Assembly (NCBI GenBank): GCA_000697335.1
Contig: JNEM01013468.1
Span: forward strand, 1 to 39,573
Direction: 5' to 3'
Length of the DNA stretch: 39,573 nucleotides
From: Conidiobolus incongruus B7586
Lineage: Eukaryota > Entomophthoromycota > Entomophthoromycetes > Entomophthorales > Conidiobolaceae
The translations under genes and the position numbers were made by a program. The notes under the pieces were generated by a model. It was not told the DNA's origin. It saw nothing but the letters and a program-made list of their open reading frames with translations, and did no database searches. This document shows, piece by piece, positions 21,761-31,540 of the stretch (position 1 is the first letter of the stretch; each line of letters opens with the position of its first letter).

Positions 21761-23203
21761 ATGGCAAACCCCATTACCACTGTACTACGTCATCTGAACA
21801 ACTTAGCTCTCGCCATGGAGCTCATCTTAGTAACTTTATGGTATGTAATCAGCTATCCATTCATCGAAAAGTTAATGCCAAGTCTCAATTTCGTCCAGCA
21901 TTTGGCAATTTTCATTGCTAGAAATGTCTTAGAGGCTCCCTTCCATTTTAGAATTTCTACTCTAAGAAGATTGTTCTGCTTGTCCAAACAACGATTGGGT
22001 CCCGGTGTAAGTGCTAAGGATATTGTTATTCCCGACTATTTTAGAAGTAAGAGTGAGCTTTTAGTTCAGAAGTATTTTGATAAATTTGTAGATGGAGAGC
22101 GCTGGAATGATGATGAACAGAATTGGAGAAATGCTCCAAATTTAGAGGCGAGATGGATTATTCCAAAGGGAAAGAAATTGAATAAGGATAGCAGAGTGTT
22201 AATTTATGTGCATGGTGGTGCGTTTATGTTCGGCGATTTCAAATGTCACCAATATGATATGAGTCAAGTTGCTCTTCAAGCTGATTGCTTGGTTCTCGGT
22301 GTAAATTATCGCTTGGGTCCCGAGTATATCGCCCCATGCCAGGTTGAAGACATTATTGCTGCTATTTTGTATCTTACATCTGAGTCTAGTGGAATTGATG
22401 GAGAAACCGGATTCGAAATTCCATTCAATCAAATTGCTATTGCTGGCGATAGTGCTGGAGGTAATATAGCAGCCTCTACTATTCATGTCATGAGGGATAT
22501 TGGACTGCCCAAATTAGCAGGGGTTGCCTTACAGTCTCCCTATCTTGATATGACGCACTGTCTTCCCAGTCACCAGTTGAACCGAAATAAAGATGTATTG
22601 TGCGTGTTACCTGTACATCCCCCGACCGAAAAGTTCAATCTTGGCTATTTTGACTTCCCTTTCAGATATACCTATAAAATTGGGGACGATAAATTAAAGA
22701 AGAAATTATTAAATGATGGTCACGCTTGGTGCAAAGCTCAATACCTTAATCTTCCACTAATCAGTCCAGTGTATGACAATGATTTCACCAATTTGCCACC
22801 CGTACTACTCCAAGTGGGCGAAGTTGAAAGATTCAGAGACGACAGCATCATTTATTCCAAGCTACTCAACAACATCTCACAGCAGTCTCGAGACACTCAC
22901 TTACCACCTGCCACACTTTACATCTACGAAGACTTACCCCATTGTTTCAATATGGCATTTCACATGCCCCAAAATGCGTGGTTCATAGCAAGAACTTCCA
23001 TGTTCTTGAAGCAGTGCTTCAATCCTCACAATGTCAAGTACCACAAGCTCGATATCATCAACACCTTCCCCAGCATTCAAATCCCACTAGACGATCCTGT
23101 ACTCAACCCCGGTACCAATATCAATCAAGTAGTGCACAGTCCTAGTGGCGACTTAGAAATTTTTAAAACTCCCAATTTAGAGTTGAAATTTCCTAGGTAT
23201 TAA
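21761..23203 (+). CDS. HSL-type alpha/beta hydrolase, paralog 4 (divergent)
   Basis: A 480-residue protein of the same family but clearly the outlier. The N-terminal hydrophobic segment (about 14-36) serves as a membrane anchor. The catalytic set is HGGAF at 151-155, CLVLGVNYRLGPEY at 176-189, GDSAGG with Ser231, GEVERFRDDS with Glu356 in the catalytic-acid position, and LPHCF with His394. The C-terminal tail is diverged and lacks the FEHRLNNELV block, although it still ends in a LELKF-like strand. The coding region is visibly richer in G and C than paralogs 1 to 3, especially in its second half, and has the only clear TATA box. It is probably the more highly expressed or more constrained member. 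Identical inverted tRNA-Tyr genes and two direct copies of the LTR-like repeat bracket it. Confidence 0.9.
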   Translation: MANPITTVLRHLNNLALAMELILVTLWYVISYPFIEKLMPSLNFVQHLAIFIARNVLEAPFHFRISTLRRLFCLSKQRLGPGVSAKDIVIPDYFRSKSELLVQKYFDKFVDGERWNDDEQNWRNAPNLEARWIIPKGKKLNKDSRVLIYVHGGAFMFGDFKCHQYDMSQVALQADCLVLGVNYRLGPEYIAPCQVEDIIAAILYLTSESSGIDGETGFEIPFNQIAIAGDSAGGNIAASTIHVMRDIGLPKLAGVALQSPYLDMTHCLPSHQLNRNKDVLCVLPVHPPTEKFNLGYFDFPFRYTYKIGDDKLKKKLLNDGHAWCKAQYLNLPLISPVYDNDFTNLPPVLLQVGEVERFRDDSIIYSKLLNNISQQSRDTHLPPATLYIYEDLPHCFNMAFHMPQNAWFIARTSMFLKQCFNPHNVKYHKLDIINTFPSIQIPLDDPVLNPGTNINQVVHSPSGDLEIFKTPNLELKFPRY

Positions 23204-23486
23204 TTAATTTTTATTTCCTTTTTTATATTTTACTTTTTGAAGAAATGCTAGTCATTTTTTTTAAAATAATTTTTCTTGATTTTCAAGTTAATAAAAAAAA
23301 TATTAATTTTAAATATTTTAATTTTTGGATTATTAAATTATTATGATATTTATTGATAATTAAATTATTTTGATAATTGGTATAAATACTAAGTAATTAA
23401 ATTTAAAATATTTTTTGACACAATAATCTCAATTAAAATATTATATCTATCAAAATCAAATTTTAAGGCAAAATTTGAGACGTTTA
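23204..23486. other. Short AT-rich spacer
   Basis: Spacer from the hydrolase 4 stop codon to the LTR-like fossil. I see no gene, RNA or repeat in it. Confidence 0.65.
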
Positions 23487-23792
23487 TGTAACAGGTCCAA
23501 CCTGGTTTCTCTTGAATCCCATGACATTCTACCAATAGCATCATAACATGTGTATATTATTCTATCTCAATAGTGGTATTACTATATAAATACCATCTTT
23601 GGTGCAATAACTAAGCTTTGGCTTGTTATTGTGTGCAATATCTACAATAAACCTTCAATTTGTTCTTAACATATTTCTGTTTATTAGTAATCTTCTGCCA
23701 ATATCCAGTACGGTTCTAGTTGCGCGGGTTATGAATTGGTGACAACTCCCAGTAGATCATGTTTTCAGTGGTAGTGCGACTGAGAGTTGTGA
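23487..23792 (+). mobile_element. LTR-like fossil directly upstream of tRNA-Tyr
   Basis: A block of ordinary base composition starting TGTAACAGG. It contains a TATA-like word (ACTATATAAATACC, near 23580) and AATAAA (near 23646), followed by GGTTATGAATTGGTGACAAC, which resembles the LTR-to-leader junction of many LTR retrotransposons. The LTR proper probably ends near 23735; the remaining ~55 bp would be a leader remnant. The block stops 12 bp before the tRNA-Tyr gene. No coding parts are present, so the element is broken and reduced. The family is not certain. Confidence 0.5.
23742..23790. repeat. Imperfect inverted repeat beside the LTR fossil
   Basis: ACAACTCCCAGT at 23742-23753 is answered by ACTGAGAGTTGT at 23779-23790, matching in 11 of 12 positions. 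It sits between the LTR-like block and the tRNA-Tyr gene. It may be an RNA hairpin of the leader or a trace of the insertion; its role is unknown. Confidence 0.6.
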
Positions 23793-23804
23793 CAACTTAT
23801 TTAA

Positions 23805-23888
23805 CCGACTATAGCTCAGTTGGTAGAGCGGGAGACTGTAGTTTAAGCTGTAATCTCTAGGTCACTGGTTCAATTCCGGTTGGTCGGA
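23805..23888 (+). tRNA. tRNA-Tyr (GTA) with 11-nt intron, copy 2
   Basis: Identical in all 84 bases to the minus-strand copy at 19218-19301: same stems, GTA anticodon and 11-nt intron. The flanking TTAA just upstream is also shared. TTTT at 23890-23893 directly after the discriminator base is a good RNA polymerase III terminator. An LTR-like fossil ends 12 bp upstream, which is where some tRNA-targeting LTR retrotransposons insert. Confidence 0.95.
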
Positions 23889-23889
23889 T

Positions 23890-23893
23890 TTTA
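23890..23893 (+). terminator. Pol III terminator of tRNA-Tyr copy 2
   Basis: Four T residues almost immediately after the discriminator base of the tRNA gene form the minimal RNA polymerase III stop signal. Confidence 0.6.
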
Positions 23894-24484
23894 TATGAGT
23901 TTATTTCCAAAAATTTTTATTTACTTTGAATTTCCAATTTTTACCTTCTTTTAAATAATTTAATTTAAGAGATCTTATATCAAATATATATTATATGGTA
24001 AATATTTTGAATTGACCAAATACAGGTGTTAAATATACATATTTCCACGAATTCCTTAATCATTAATTCTAAAATCGTTGAATTAATTTTATATAAATAC
24101 TATTAAAAAGTAATTTTAATAATAAATGAAAAATCTAATATATGAGAAATTTCAAAATTGCATCTCTTAATTTAGATTATATAATTATTTAAGATTATTT
24201 TAATATATTCAAATATGTTACTTAGCTTCGAATATGTAACTATTGAAAGTAATGATATGGTTCTGGATAAATTATTGGTAACAAAATCAAATCATAATAA
24301 TATTTATTGATTTTGAAGAAATTTTCTTTAATATTATCTGTATATTGATACACAATAAGTTTACATTCATCTTGATAAATAACTAGTTACACTTCGTCTT
24401 TATTATTATATATTCTTATTCTAGTATGAGTATTAAAAAATACTATTTATTATCTCATCATCTTAAATAAATGATAAAATTAAT
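23894..24484. other. AT-rich spacer
   Basis: Spacer between tRNA-Tyr copy 2 and the second LTR-like repeat. No gene, RNA or repeat is seen. Confidence 0.65.
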
Positions 24485-24814
24485 AGTCACGAATCAGCCG
24501 ATTCCCCTCTACCTAAATATTTTACATCAACTTAATGTTAAAGTCATTCCCCCTCGCATACCATCTGCTCCCGCTCTATCTCTTAATTGGCCGATGGAGT
24601 AAGTCACCGGAGAATCTCGTAACACCTTACCCAACTCACTCTATATAAAACCCAGAATTAGAGCTATCCTCAATAAGCAGAGTTCGATCTGAGTCCCCCA
24701 GCTATTTGATTTAAACCAATAAACCCCCTATCTCTCTAACACTTACCTGGAATTCCCCAGATCTCACTCTTTTATCTAAACTATTCTGGACACGGCTTTC
24801 CCAAGACTTGTTAA
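24485..24814 (+). repeat. Solo-LTR-like repeat, copy 2 (~325 bp)
   Basis: The direct-orientation partner of 19386-19714. It differs by roughly 7 percent by eye, mostly transitions, plus a few short indels. A TATA box (CTCTATATAAAACCC) and AATAAACCCCC are intact. It begins near GTCACGAATCAGC and ends near CCCAAGACTTGTTAA. There is no target duplication that I can fix and no coding material beside it, so it is read as a fossil solo LTR. Confidence 0.6.
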
Positions 24815-25675
24815 TGTTATGAATTTTATTTACAATTTATTAATTGGATTACAATTAATTAAGAGAATTTCAAAATTAAAAATTGAGAAAATTAAATTCA
24901 TGATTATGGCGAATTATTCGTTGATATATTTGTTAATTTTGGAATATAAAAGGAATTTGGATTCAATATATTTTGCAAGATTATAATTGTGCCATTATTG
25001 AAAATTACTATTTGATTAATATAGATAAATCTATTGAATATATATGCTAATCCACTATACAAAGTTGCAGTTGATAACATTATCTCAAATTAATTCTTCT
25101 CACTGGTTCAATCAATGGATAGTCATTATATATTTTGCATTCACAATAACATACACTGTGTCGATAAAATATGAAATATTAAACCCAAAGCTTGAAAAAA
25201 GTATATAATTGCTATTCACTACATTTATATGGTTTACAGTTATACACACCATTGTTTTAAAATGGTTCTTGCATTTAAATCATTATTTTGAGCAATTAGG
25301 AGTTATTTGATTCTATATGACAACTATATCATAGAGCCAAATGGATGATGATAATCAATTTGAAATCTTTTTTTCTGGATATAGATTCTTGGCTACAGTT
25401 ATATTGTTATTAAAATGTTAAGTAAATAATATATATTTAAATATTATTTTGAAAAATTATAAATTAAATGGCTAAAAAAATATGGATGAAAATGTGATAT
25501 GGTTCATAATTGGTATTTGAATTAATTAATATTTTGAGTTAATTAGTATATTGGTTAGAATGAGAGAATATTACAGAATAAACTTGTTTGAATATATTAA
25601 TAAATTAAGAAATAAATTTTGATGAAATTATAATAGTTATATAAAATGTAATTAGAAAATTAGTAATGCAGCAAT
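24815..25675. other. AT-rich spacer
   Basis: No gene, RNA or repeat is recognised between the LTR-like repeat and the tRNA-Tyr pseudogene. Confidence 0.65.
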
Positions 25676-25759
25676 CCAACTATCGCTCAATTGGTAGAGT
25701 GGGAGACTGTAGCTTAAGCTGAGATCTCTAGATCACTGATTCAATTCTGGTTGGTCGAA
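25676..25759 (+). pseudogene. tRNA-Tyr pseudogene, copy 3
   Basis: A colinear 84-base relative of the intact tRNA-Tyr genes with about 11 substitutions, most of them G to A or C to T. The GTA anticodon and the intron position are still visible. The acceptor stem now has two mismatched pairs (first and third), and TPsiC loop-stem pairing is weakened by GGTTC changing to GATTC, which also damages the B box. No T-run terminator follows directly. It is probably inactive. Confidence 0.8.
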
Positions 25760-27763
25760 TTTGATTTATCATCTTGGAATATATATTTTTTATAACTATA
25801 TGATTATTTGTTATTTTATCATACTAAATTCTGAATTATCATTCTATCTATATTTTATTCCAAAACTATTTTATAATATTTAAACTTTGTAAATTCTCAC
25901 TCTTGTTTTATTATTTACAAACTTTATAGATTTAAGGATAAAATAATAAATTTAGCAGTACTATTATTGATTAATCATATAAATCATTATAATTATAGTT
26001 TGTGAAATCAAAGTTATAATTTTTATATACTCCAAATTTACATTATTAATAGAGATTCAACAAATTATTGTCAAAATATACTATCCACAAAATCTTTTAC
26101 TATTTGAAATATGATTTTTCAATAATATTATAGTCTAATAACGAATTTATCTATAATATAAATGAAAAATATGCTTAAATTTCTATACCAATCCGAAATT
26201 TATGATTGTGAATTAATAATAAGTCATTAATATTATTGATTTTATTTTTACTGTCTCAACAGATTCGAATAATAAACTCTTATTCTATCATTTTCTATTA
26301 ATAGCTCTAAAATTGAATAATGTAAACCTTATAAATAAATACTTTTAATATAAAAGTTCAAATTGGTAAGTTATAAGCTGATTGGTGATTATGTTATCAG
26401 AATTTATAATGATTTATACTAAATTGTCTAAATACTGTAACCAGCTCTAAAATCTGGATATAATCATTGATCCGTAATTAATGCAAGATATTATTATTCA
26501 TATCCTCTGATAATATAATCTTATTTAATAATCCTATCAATCATTTTTTCAAGTAATTATGTTATGTGGTTTTATTTGTTTAAAAGTCGTTATTAAATGT
26601 TAAAATTGAAAATATTACCTAAGTGTGTAAATTTTATTAACTGTTTAAATATTTGGATTAAGCAAAATATATAAAATTTTAAAGGATTTTTATTATAATT
26701 ACTTAAATAATATTAACTTTAAATCTCAAAATATTATAATCTTCTATATTTCGCTTTGAAGTTACTCTAATAACTATTATTAAGCTATTCTCTTAATATA
26801 CTATGTGCTTTCACTATAATTTGGAAGAGATAAATTCTATTAAGTTTAATAACTTAAAATATCGAACCAAATATAATTTTAAACAAAAGTAAAAATTGAC
26901 ATAAAATAATTATTGAATTAATTGAATTATTCAACTTATATAATATTATACAATTGTCATATTTAGATAGTATAGTTTATCATAATACTTGATATGATAT
27001 GTTGAATATTTTGAATATGTTCTAAAATTATATTAAAAATTTTTAAGTATAAATGAATTTTGAATAGGGATCAAGTATAACTTTAAAATTTATATTGCAT
27101 TTTGAAGATGTCGATTCGTATCATGAGTTTTAAAAAAAGCCAAATTTTGTAAATCACAGCTTTGATCCGCCAATCAAACTCAAAACTAATTAATTGAGTC
27201 AGAGCGATTGTTCAAAGAACTAGAAAAAGGATCTTTAACACAAAATCACAAGATAGCTTGAGTAACTTTTTAGATAACAAAGATCGCGTCAATCCAATTT
27301 CAAATGCATTAAATACAATAAACTCCTCAATAATCCAAAACCAGCTAATAACGCTGCATTGTTAATTGAAACTGATCCCATTCAACAAAATTAATAAATT
27401 AGTATGATCCTCTAACAGTCAAACCATAGTGGATACCAACCAATTAAATTTAGATTATGTTAAGGTTAGTTTTTAGAAGTGTTAATTTATGCAATTGCTT
27501 AATTGTTAATTACATAAATCATGTTAATAGAAGATTTAAGAATGTTGAGATGAGATATAAAATGATAACTGGGATAACGATTTATATGTTTTCAACTTGG
27601 TTGACTTGAGGTTATAGTGGTTTGATTTGTTAATATTTTTATGTTTTTCTCCGAATTCAATTAATTTCATTACTCTATCTCTTTCCAATATACTATTATT
27701 CATATTCTCATTATAACCACTAATCTTATCTTTCCAATTAATTTTTACTATATATAAATCAAT
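25760..27763. other. AT-rich spacer upstream of the choline-transporter-like gene
   Basis: Mostly plain AT-rich DNA. The part at about 27110-27440 is less AT-biased and holds short protein-like stretches in different frames that I cannot assign; it may be a worn-out exon or an old promoter region. TATATATAAATC at 27749-27760 is too near the start codon to be trusted as a TATA box. Confidence 0.55.
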
Positions 27764-29422
27764 ATGAGCTATTATTCAAGTTCTAGGAAATCTGATGAAC
27801 CTCAAAATTATAATCAAGTCCAGTCACCATCTGTAGACTATGCTTCACACTATTACAATCAACAGTATTTGGAGCCTTTGTATGAGACTAATTTCAGGAA
27901 TTCAATGGATGACTCTAAAGACAGGATTGATTATATAGACAGATTGGATGAGAAAAAGGTCCCAATTGACCATTCAGGATGGGTGCCTCCAAAAGAATTT
28001 GCAAAGGTAAAAGGCGAATCTAAGTTTGGTGAAAAGAGTGGTGCATTGGTCAAGAGAGAGTCTATTATCAGATACGATACATATCACAGTCAGCAGAATT
28101 TGCTTGCGAACGATGTGGATTATAATCACTCAGGAATTCAAACCACGTACTTATATCAAAATGGTTATTGGGGTGCTCTTTTCCTGCTCAATCTTTTATT
28201 TTATACAATTTATTCTATGTACAGTTCAGCAGTCGTCGATATTAGAGCTATGGAAGCTGCATATGGCACTTTACTTGGTACAAAAGCAACCATTCTCACC
28301 TATCTAGTAGCAATATCGGGATCAATAATATTTAACTTTTTCCTATGTATTATCGGTCTAGTCGTTCCTCGCGTGTTTGTTTACTTTGTATTCTTACTCT
28401 TACCCATCACTTCTCTAATAGCCTGTGTTCTATTCTTCATCAAAGCTGCATGGTTATCAGGAGCTATTTTCCTAGTCTCTATTATTGTTTGGATTCTTTT
28501 GTATGCGAAATTAAGAGTTAAGATGGATTTCACTATTAGCATTTTAAAACACACTCAATCTTTCTTGTTAAGTCAAAAAACTTTGATTATATTCGGTTTC
28601 TTCGTGGAAATAATTGCTTGGATCTATCTATTCAGTTGGGTAAACAGTGTATTTACTATTTTTTACAGATATGATACTCAGGTTCAGTGCTCTGCTTGGA
28701 GACTTCCTATTGAGCCCTGTAATCCCAGTGGATTGGGTACATTTTTCGTAGTTTTAATGGTACTCAGCCTCATGTGGACTGCTACTACTTTCAAAGGAGT
28801 TATTCACATGATTGCTTCCAGCATTTATACAATCCATCATTTCTTCCCGAATAATAAGAACTCTAACTTTTTCTTTTGTACCACTCGCGCACTCACCACT
28901 CACTTGGGAATTGCTGCCACCAATGCTATCTTCACACCTCCAGTCACTCTTATGAAGGGAATCGTATCTTTTTTTACTACCGATTTCCCCATATTTTTCA
29001 CTCGAGTGCTTCGAAGATACAATGATATCGGTTTAACATACAGTCTTATCCACGATAATGACTATACCACCAGTAACATATTAGGATATGATGAAATGGA
29101 TCACACAGGAGTGTACAACTTGCTAAATGACAGTCTCATTAAAACTCTTATTACACTTAGCACCCTTCTAGTGGGTACAGTATCAACACTCCTGGGTTAT
29201 TTAAGTCTTATAATCACCAACCCACCCTTCAACCAGAACCAAACCTATACTTTTGGTCTCAGCTGTGGTTACTTTGTCCTTGGATGTATTACTCATATCT
29301 GGTTATTTCAAATTCTTCAAGGTTGCAACAATGGTTTCTTTGTCTGTCTAGCATCCGATCCCAACTCTATTAATATCAATAATCACGAAATTATTAATAG
29401 GTTAAATCTTGATAAGAATTAA
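27764..29422 (+). CDS. PNS1: Choline-transporter-like (Pns1/CTL, SLC44-type) membrane protein
   Basis: A 552-residue multispanning protein of the CTL/SLC44 family, which in fungi includes Pns1 at the plasma membrane. A hydrophilic, Tyr/Ser/Asp-rich cytosolic N-terminus (1-133) is followed by about ten membrane segments: near 135-155, 176-200, 203-225, 231-249, 273-300, 323-345, 377-400, 458-484 and 497-515, with others possible. Family signatures are a loop with Cys309 and Cys319, the RALTTHLG segment at 375-382, the RRYNDIGLTY motif at 417-426 and the C-terminal FVCLASDP block at 526-533, the counterpart of the FVCLAEDP ending usual in the family. Length is normal. The start is the first ATG and no intron is needed. 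AATAAA near 29442 may serve polyadenylation. Human CTL1 transports choline; transport by fungal Pns1 is not established, so the substrate is open. Confidence 0.87.
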   Translation: MSYYSSSRKSDEPQNYNQVQSPSVDYASHYYNQQYLEPLYETNFRNSMDDSKDRIDYIDRLDEKKVPIDHSGWVPPKEFAKVKGESKFGEKSGALVKRESIIRYDTYHSQQNLLANDVDYNHSGIQTTYLYQNGYWGALFLLNLLFYTIYSMYSSAVVDIRAMEAAYGTLLGTKATILTYLVAISGSIIFNFFLCIIGLVVPRVFVYFVFLLLPITSLIACVLFFIKAAWLSGAIFLVSIIVWILLYAKLRVKMDFTISILKHTQSFLLSQKTLIIFGFFVEIIAWIYLFSWVNSVFTIFYRYDTQVQCSAWRLPIEPCNPSGLGTFFVVLMVLSLMWTATTFKGVIHMIASSIYTIHHFFPNNKNSNFFFCTTRALTTHLGIAATNAIFTPPVTLMKGIVSFFTTDFPIFFTRVLRRYNDIGLTYSLIHDNDYTTSNILGYDEMDHTGVYNLLNDSLIKTLITLSTLLVGTVSTLLGYLSLIITNPPFNQNQTYTFGLSCGYFVLGCITHIWLFQILQGCNNGFFVCLASDPNSININNHEIINRLNLDKN

Positions 29423-30262
29423 ATTAATGATTAAGCATTTTAAATAAATCATATTAATGAAAAAAAATGCATTTTCTAATATTATATTATAATTAATAAT
29501 TTGGTTATTTAAATTTTTAATAAAATTATAAATCTTTTGTTCAATATAAAAAAAAATAAAAATTTAGAATTAAACAATTAAAAAACTAAAAGATTGGTAT
29601 ACATAATATACAATTGATCATAGTATGAACATTAGTTTGATTTTTATAGTTGATATTATGATTTATTACAGATATATAGGTAGTCTACCATTGAAATTGA
29701 GAGTAATATTGTATATATATATTGATGAATAAGAATTGTTTATTCAACCTGCCCTTAAAAACTCAGCAATAATTTTAAGAGTTAGTAAAAATAATATTTT
29801 CAATGATAAATATAATAAAGAGAAAATATATTAATCACATCCGCTAAGTTAAAAAATGATAATAATATGCCATTTTAATGTAATATATTTTAAGAATATA
29901 TTGACTTTTATATTCACAATGAATATAATATTATAAATGATCAGGTTAAATTATATTCATTAGACAATTTTATTGAATACAACCAAATATTTTGACATAA
30001 TTCAAAAAATAAAATAATAATTTAACTTGATATCATTTATTGAATAGCATGTCATCTCGGGTATAAAATTCTATAAATATTTTGAATATACTTTTCATAA
30101 TTTATCAATTAATTTCAAGAATTAATTAACTTGGTGATGCAATTTTCAAAATTCATATATTAATAAACACTAATATATAAATTGAAGAAATAAAATTCGA
30201 GAAGGTAAAAACAAGAAAAAAATTAAAAATAGATTAAAAATATGAATTCAATTGACTTGACA
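29423..30262. other. AT-rich spacer
   Basis: The 3' flank of the transporter gene, with a candidate AATAAA near 29442. No gene, RNA or repeat is otherwise seen. Confidence 0.65.
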
Positions 30263-30346
30263 CAAGGCCATCTGAATTAAAACCAGTGACCTAGAGATTC
30301 CAGCTTGAACTACAGTTTCCCGCTTTACCAACTAAGCTTTATTCGG
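30263..30346 (-). pseudogene. tRNA-Tyr pseudogene, copy 4
   Basis: A minus-strand 84-base relative of the intact tRNA-Tyr genes, colinear throughout. CTGTAG with the GTA anticodon and the intron region survive, and the variable and TPsiC 5' arm (AGGTCACTGG) are unchanged. The 3' half of the TPsiC arm and the acceptor 3' strand have changed so far that neither stem pairs well. It is more decayed than copy 3 and surely inactive as a tRNA. Confidence 0.75.
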
Positions 30347-31540
30347 CCATGTATGAAAAATTTTCGATTATTTATGATACAAATTAATTAATTTTTTGTT
30401 GAAAATAAATTTTTGTAATATTGAAGATATTACAACGATTAATATTGATTCAATTTCCTATAAATAATATCTTATATTATTTTTTCAATGTCTCTACCTT
30501 TTAATTTTTATTATATTGTTTTTACCACTTTGAAAATTTTATTCTTTGAATTCGAAATATACTACAATCTTCATTTATATACAACTCATAAAATGGCTAT
30601 CAATTAAGAAATCAAATCTTCTAATTTATAATTTTATTCATTTACTATTTTTTCATACGCATTTTATTATAACATAAAAAATAAATATTAAAATAACTTT
30701 ATTCGAAACAAATTGCAATATTAATGAAATAACAACATGAGTATATGGTTCAAAAATTAAACTGAATTCGTAAAATTTCTAACCAATCATTTTAAATCTA
30801 GTGAACTTAGGAATAAAAAAATTTTATAAATATAGTTGGATCTATTTTGAAATTATTTAGAATTTCAATCATAGTTTAAAAATGTGATATATAGTAAAAT
30901 ATTAGTTTAATTAACCAATCACAAAATAACATTATAAATTTATCACCAATACATTTCAAATCACTAATTAATAATTTTTTTTACTTTTCAATTTAAATTA
31001 ATCCAATCAAAATTCAATTCTACAAATATATTTTCTCAAAGGTAACACAATTCAATTGGATATGAGAAAATTTTGGAGGTTTTTCAATTTTAATTTAAAA
31101 AAAAATATATATCAAAAATTTTAATTTATATTGTTAAATGATACCAGTATATTATGGGTATGATTTTGTTAATGTGAGGGGGATTCAATTAAATTTTGAA
31201 TATAATTTTTAAAAAATTTCAAATTAATATGAGATTAAGTTATTAATACAATAGTACTTGAGTTAAACTGAGTAGTCTAATTGATTCATAGAATTTTTTA
31301 ATTAATTTAATATGTATTACAAATTTTATTTATTATAATTATTCATAAATTATTGAGATTTATTTTACAAACAAAAATCATTTCGGTTTAAAATTATAAT
31401 AATTAAAATCAATTATATCGTTTATAACTTTAAAAATATATTAAAAGTCTAATTAGAAAATTTTATTTATCAAAAAGGTTAATCATCAATTGTTTTAATA
31501 TGGTACAGCAGATTTGCAATAAATAAAAGTAATTATCAGT
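30347..31540. other. AT-rich spacer 3' of the Rrn6-like gene
   Basis: No gene or RNA is seen. It must contain the 3' end of the minus-strand Rrn6-like transcript; no single polyadenylation signal stands out in the AT-rich sequence. Confidence 0.6.

Noticed and set aside
22199-23145. Alternative-frame open frames inside hydrolase 4, and similar ones inside the transporter and Rrn6-like genes
   Set aside because: They are shadows of strongly supported coding regions and show no domain of their own.
19386-24814. A single LTR retrotransposon spanning both 325-bp repeats
   Set aside because: The interval holds a host hydrolase gene, a tRNA gene and another LTR fossil but no retroelement coding region, primer-binding site or polypurine tract. 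Separate solo LTRs are more likely.
27749-27760. TATATATAAATC as TATA box of the transporter gene
   Set aside because: It lies only about 4-15 bp before the start codon, too near to leave room for a transcription start and leader.
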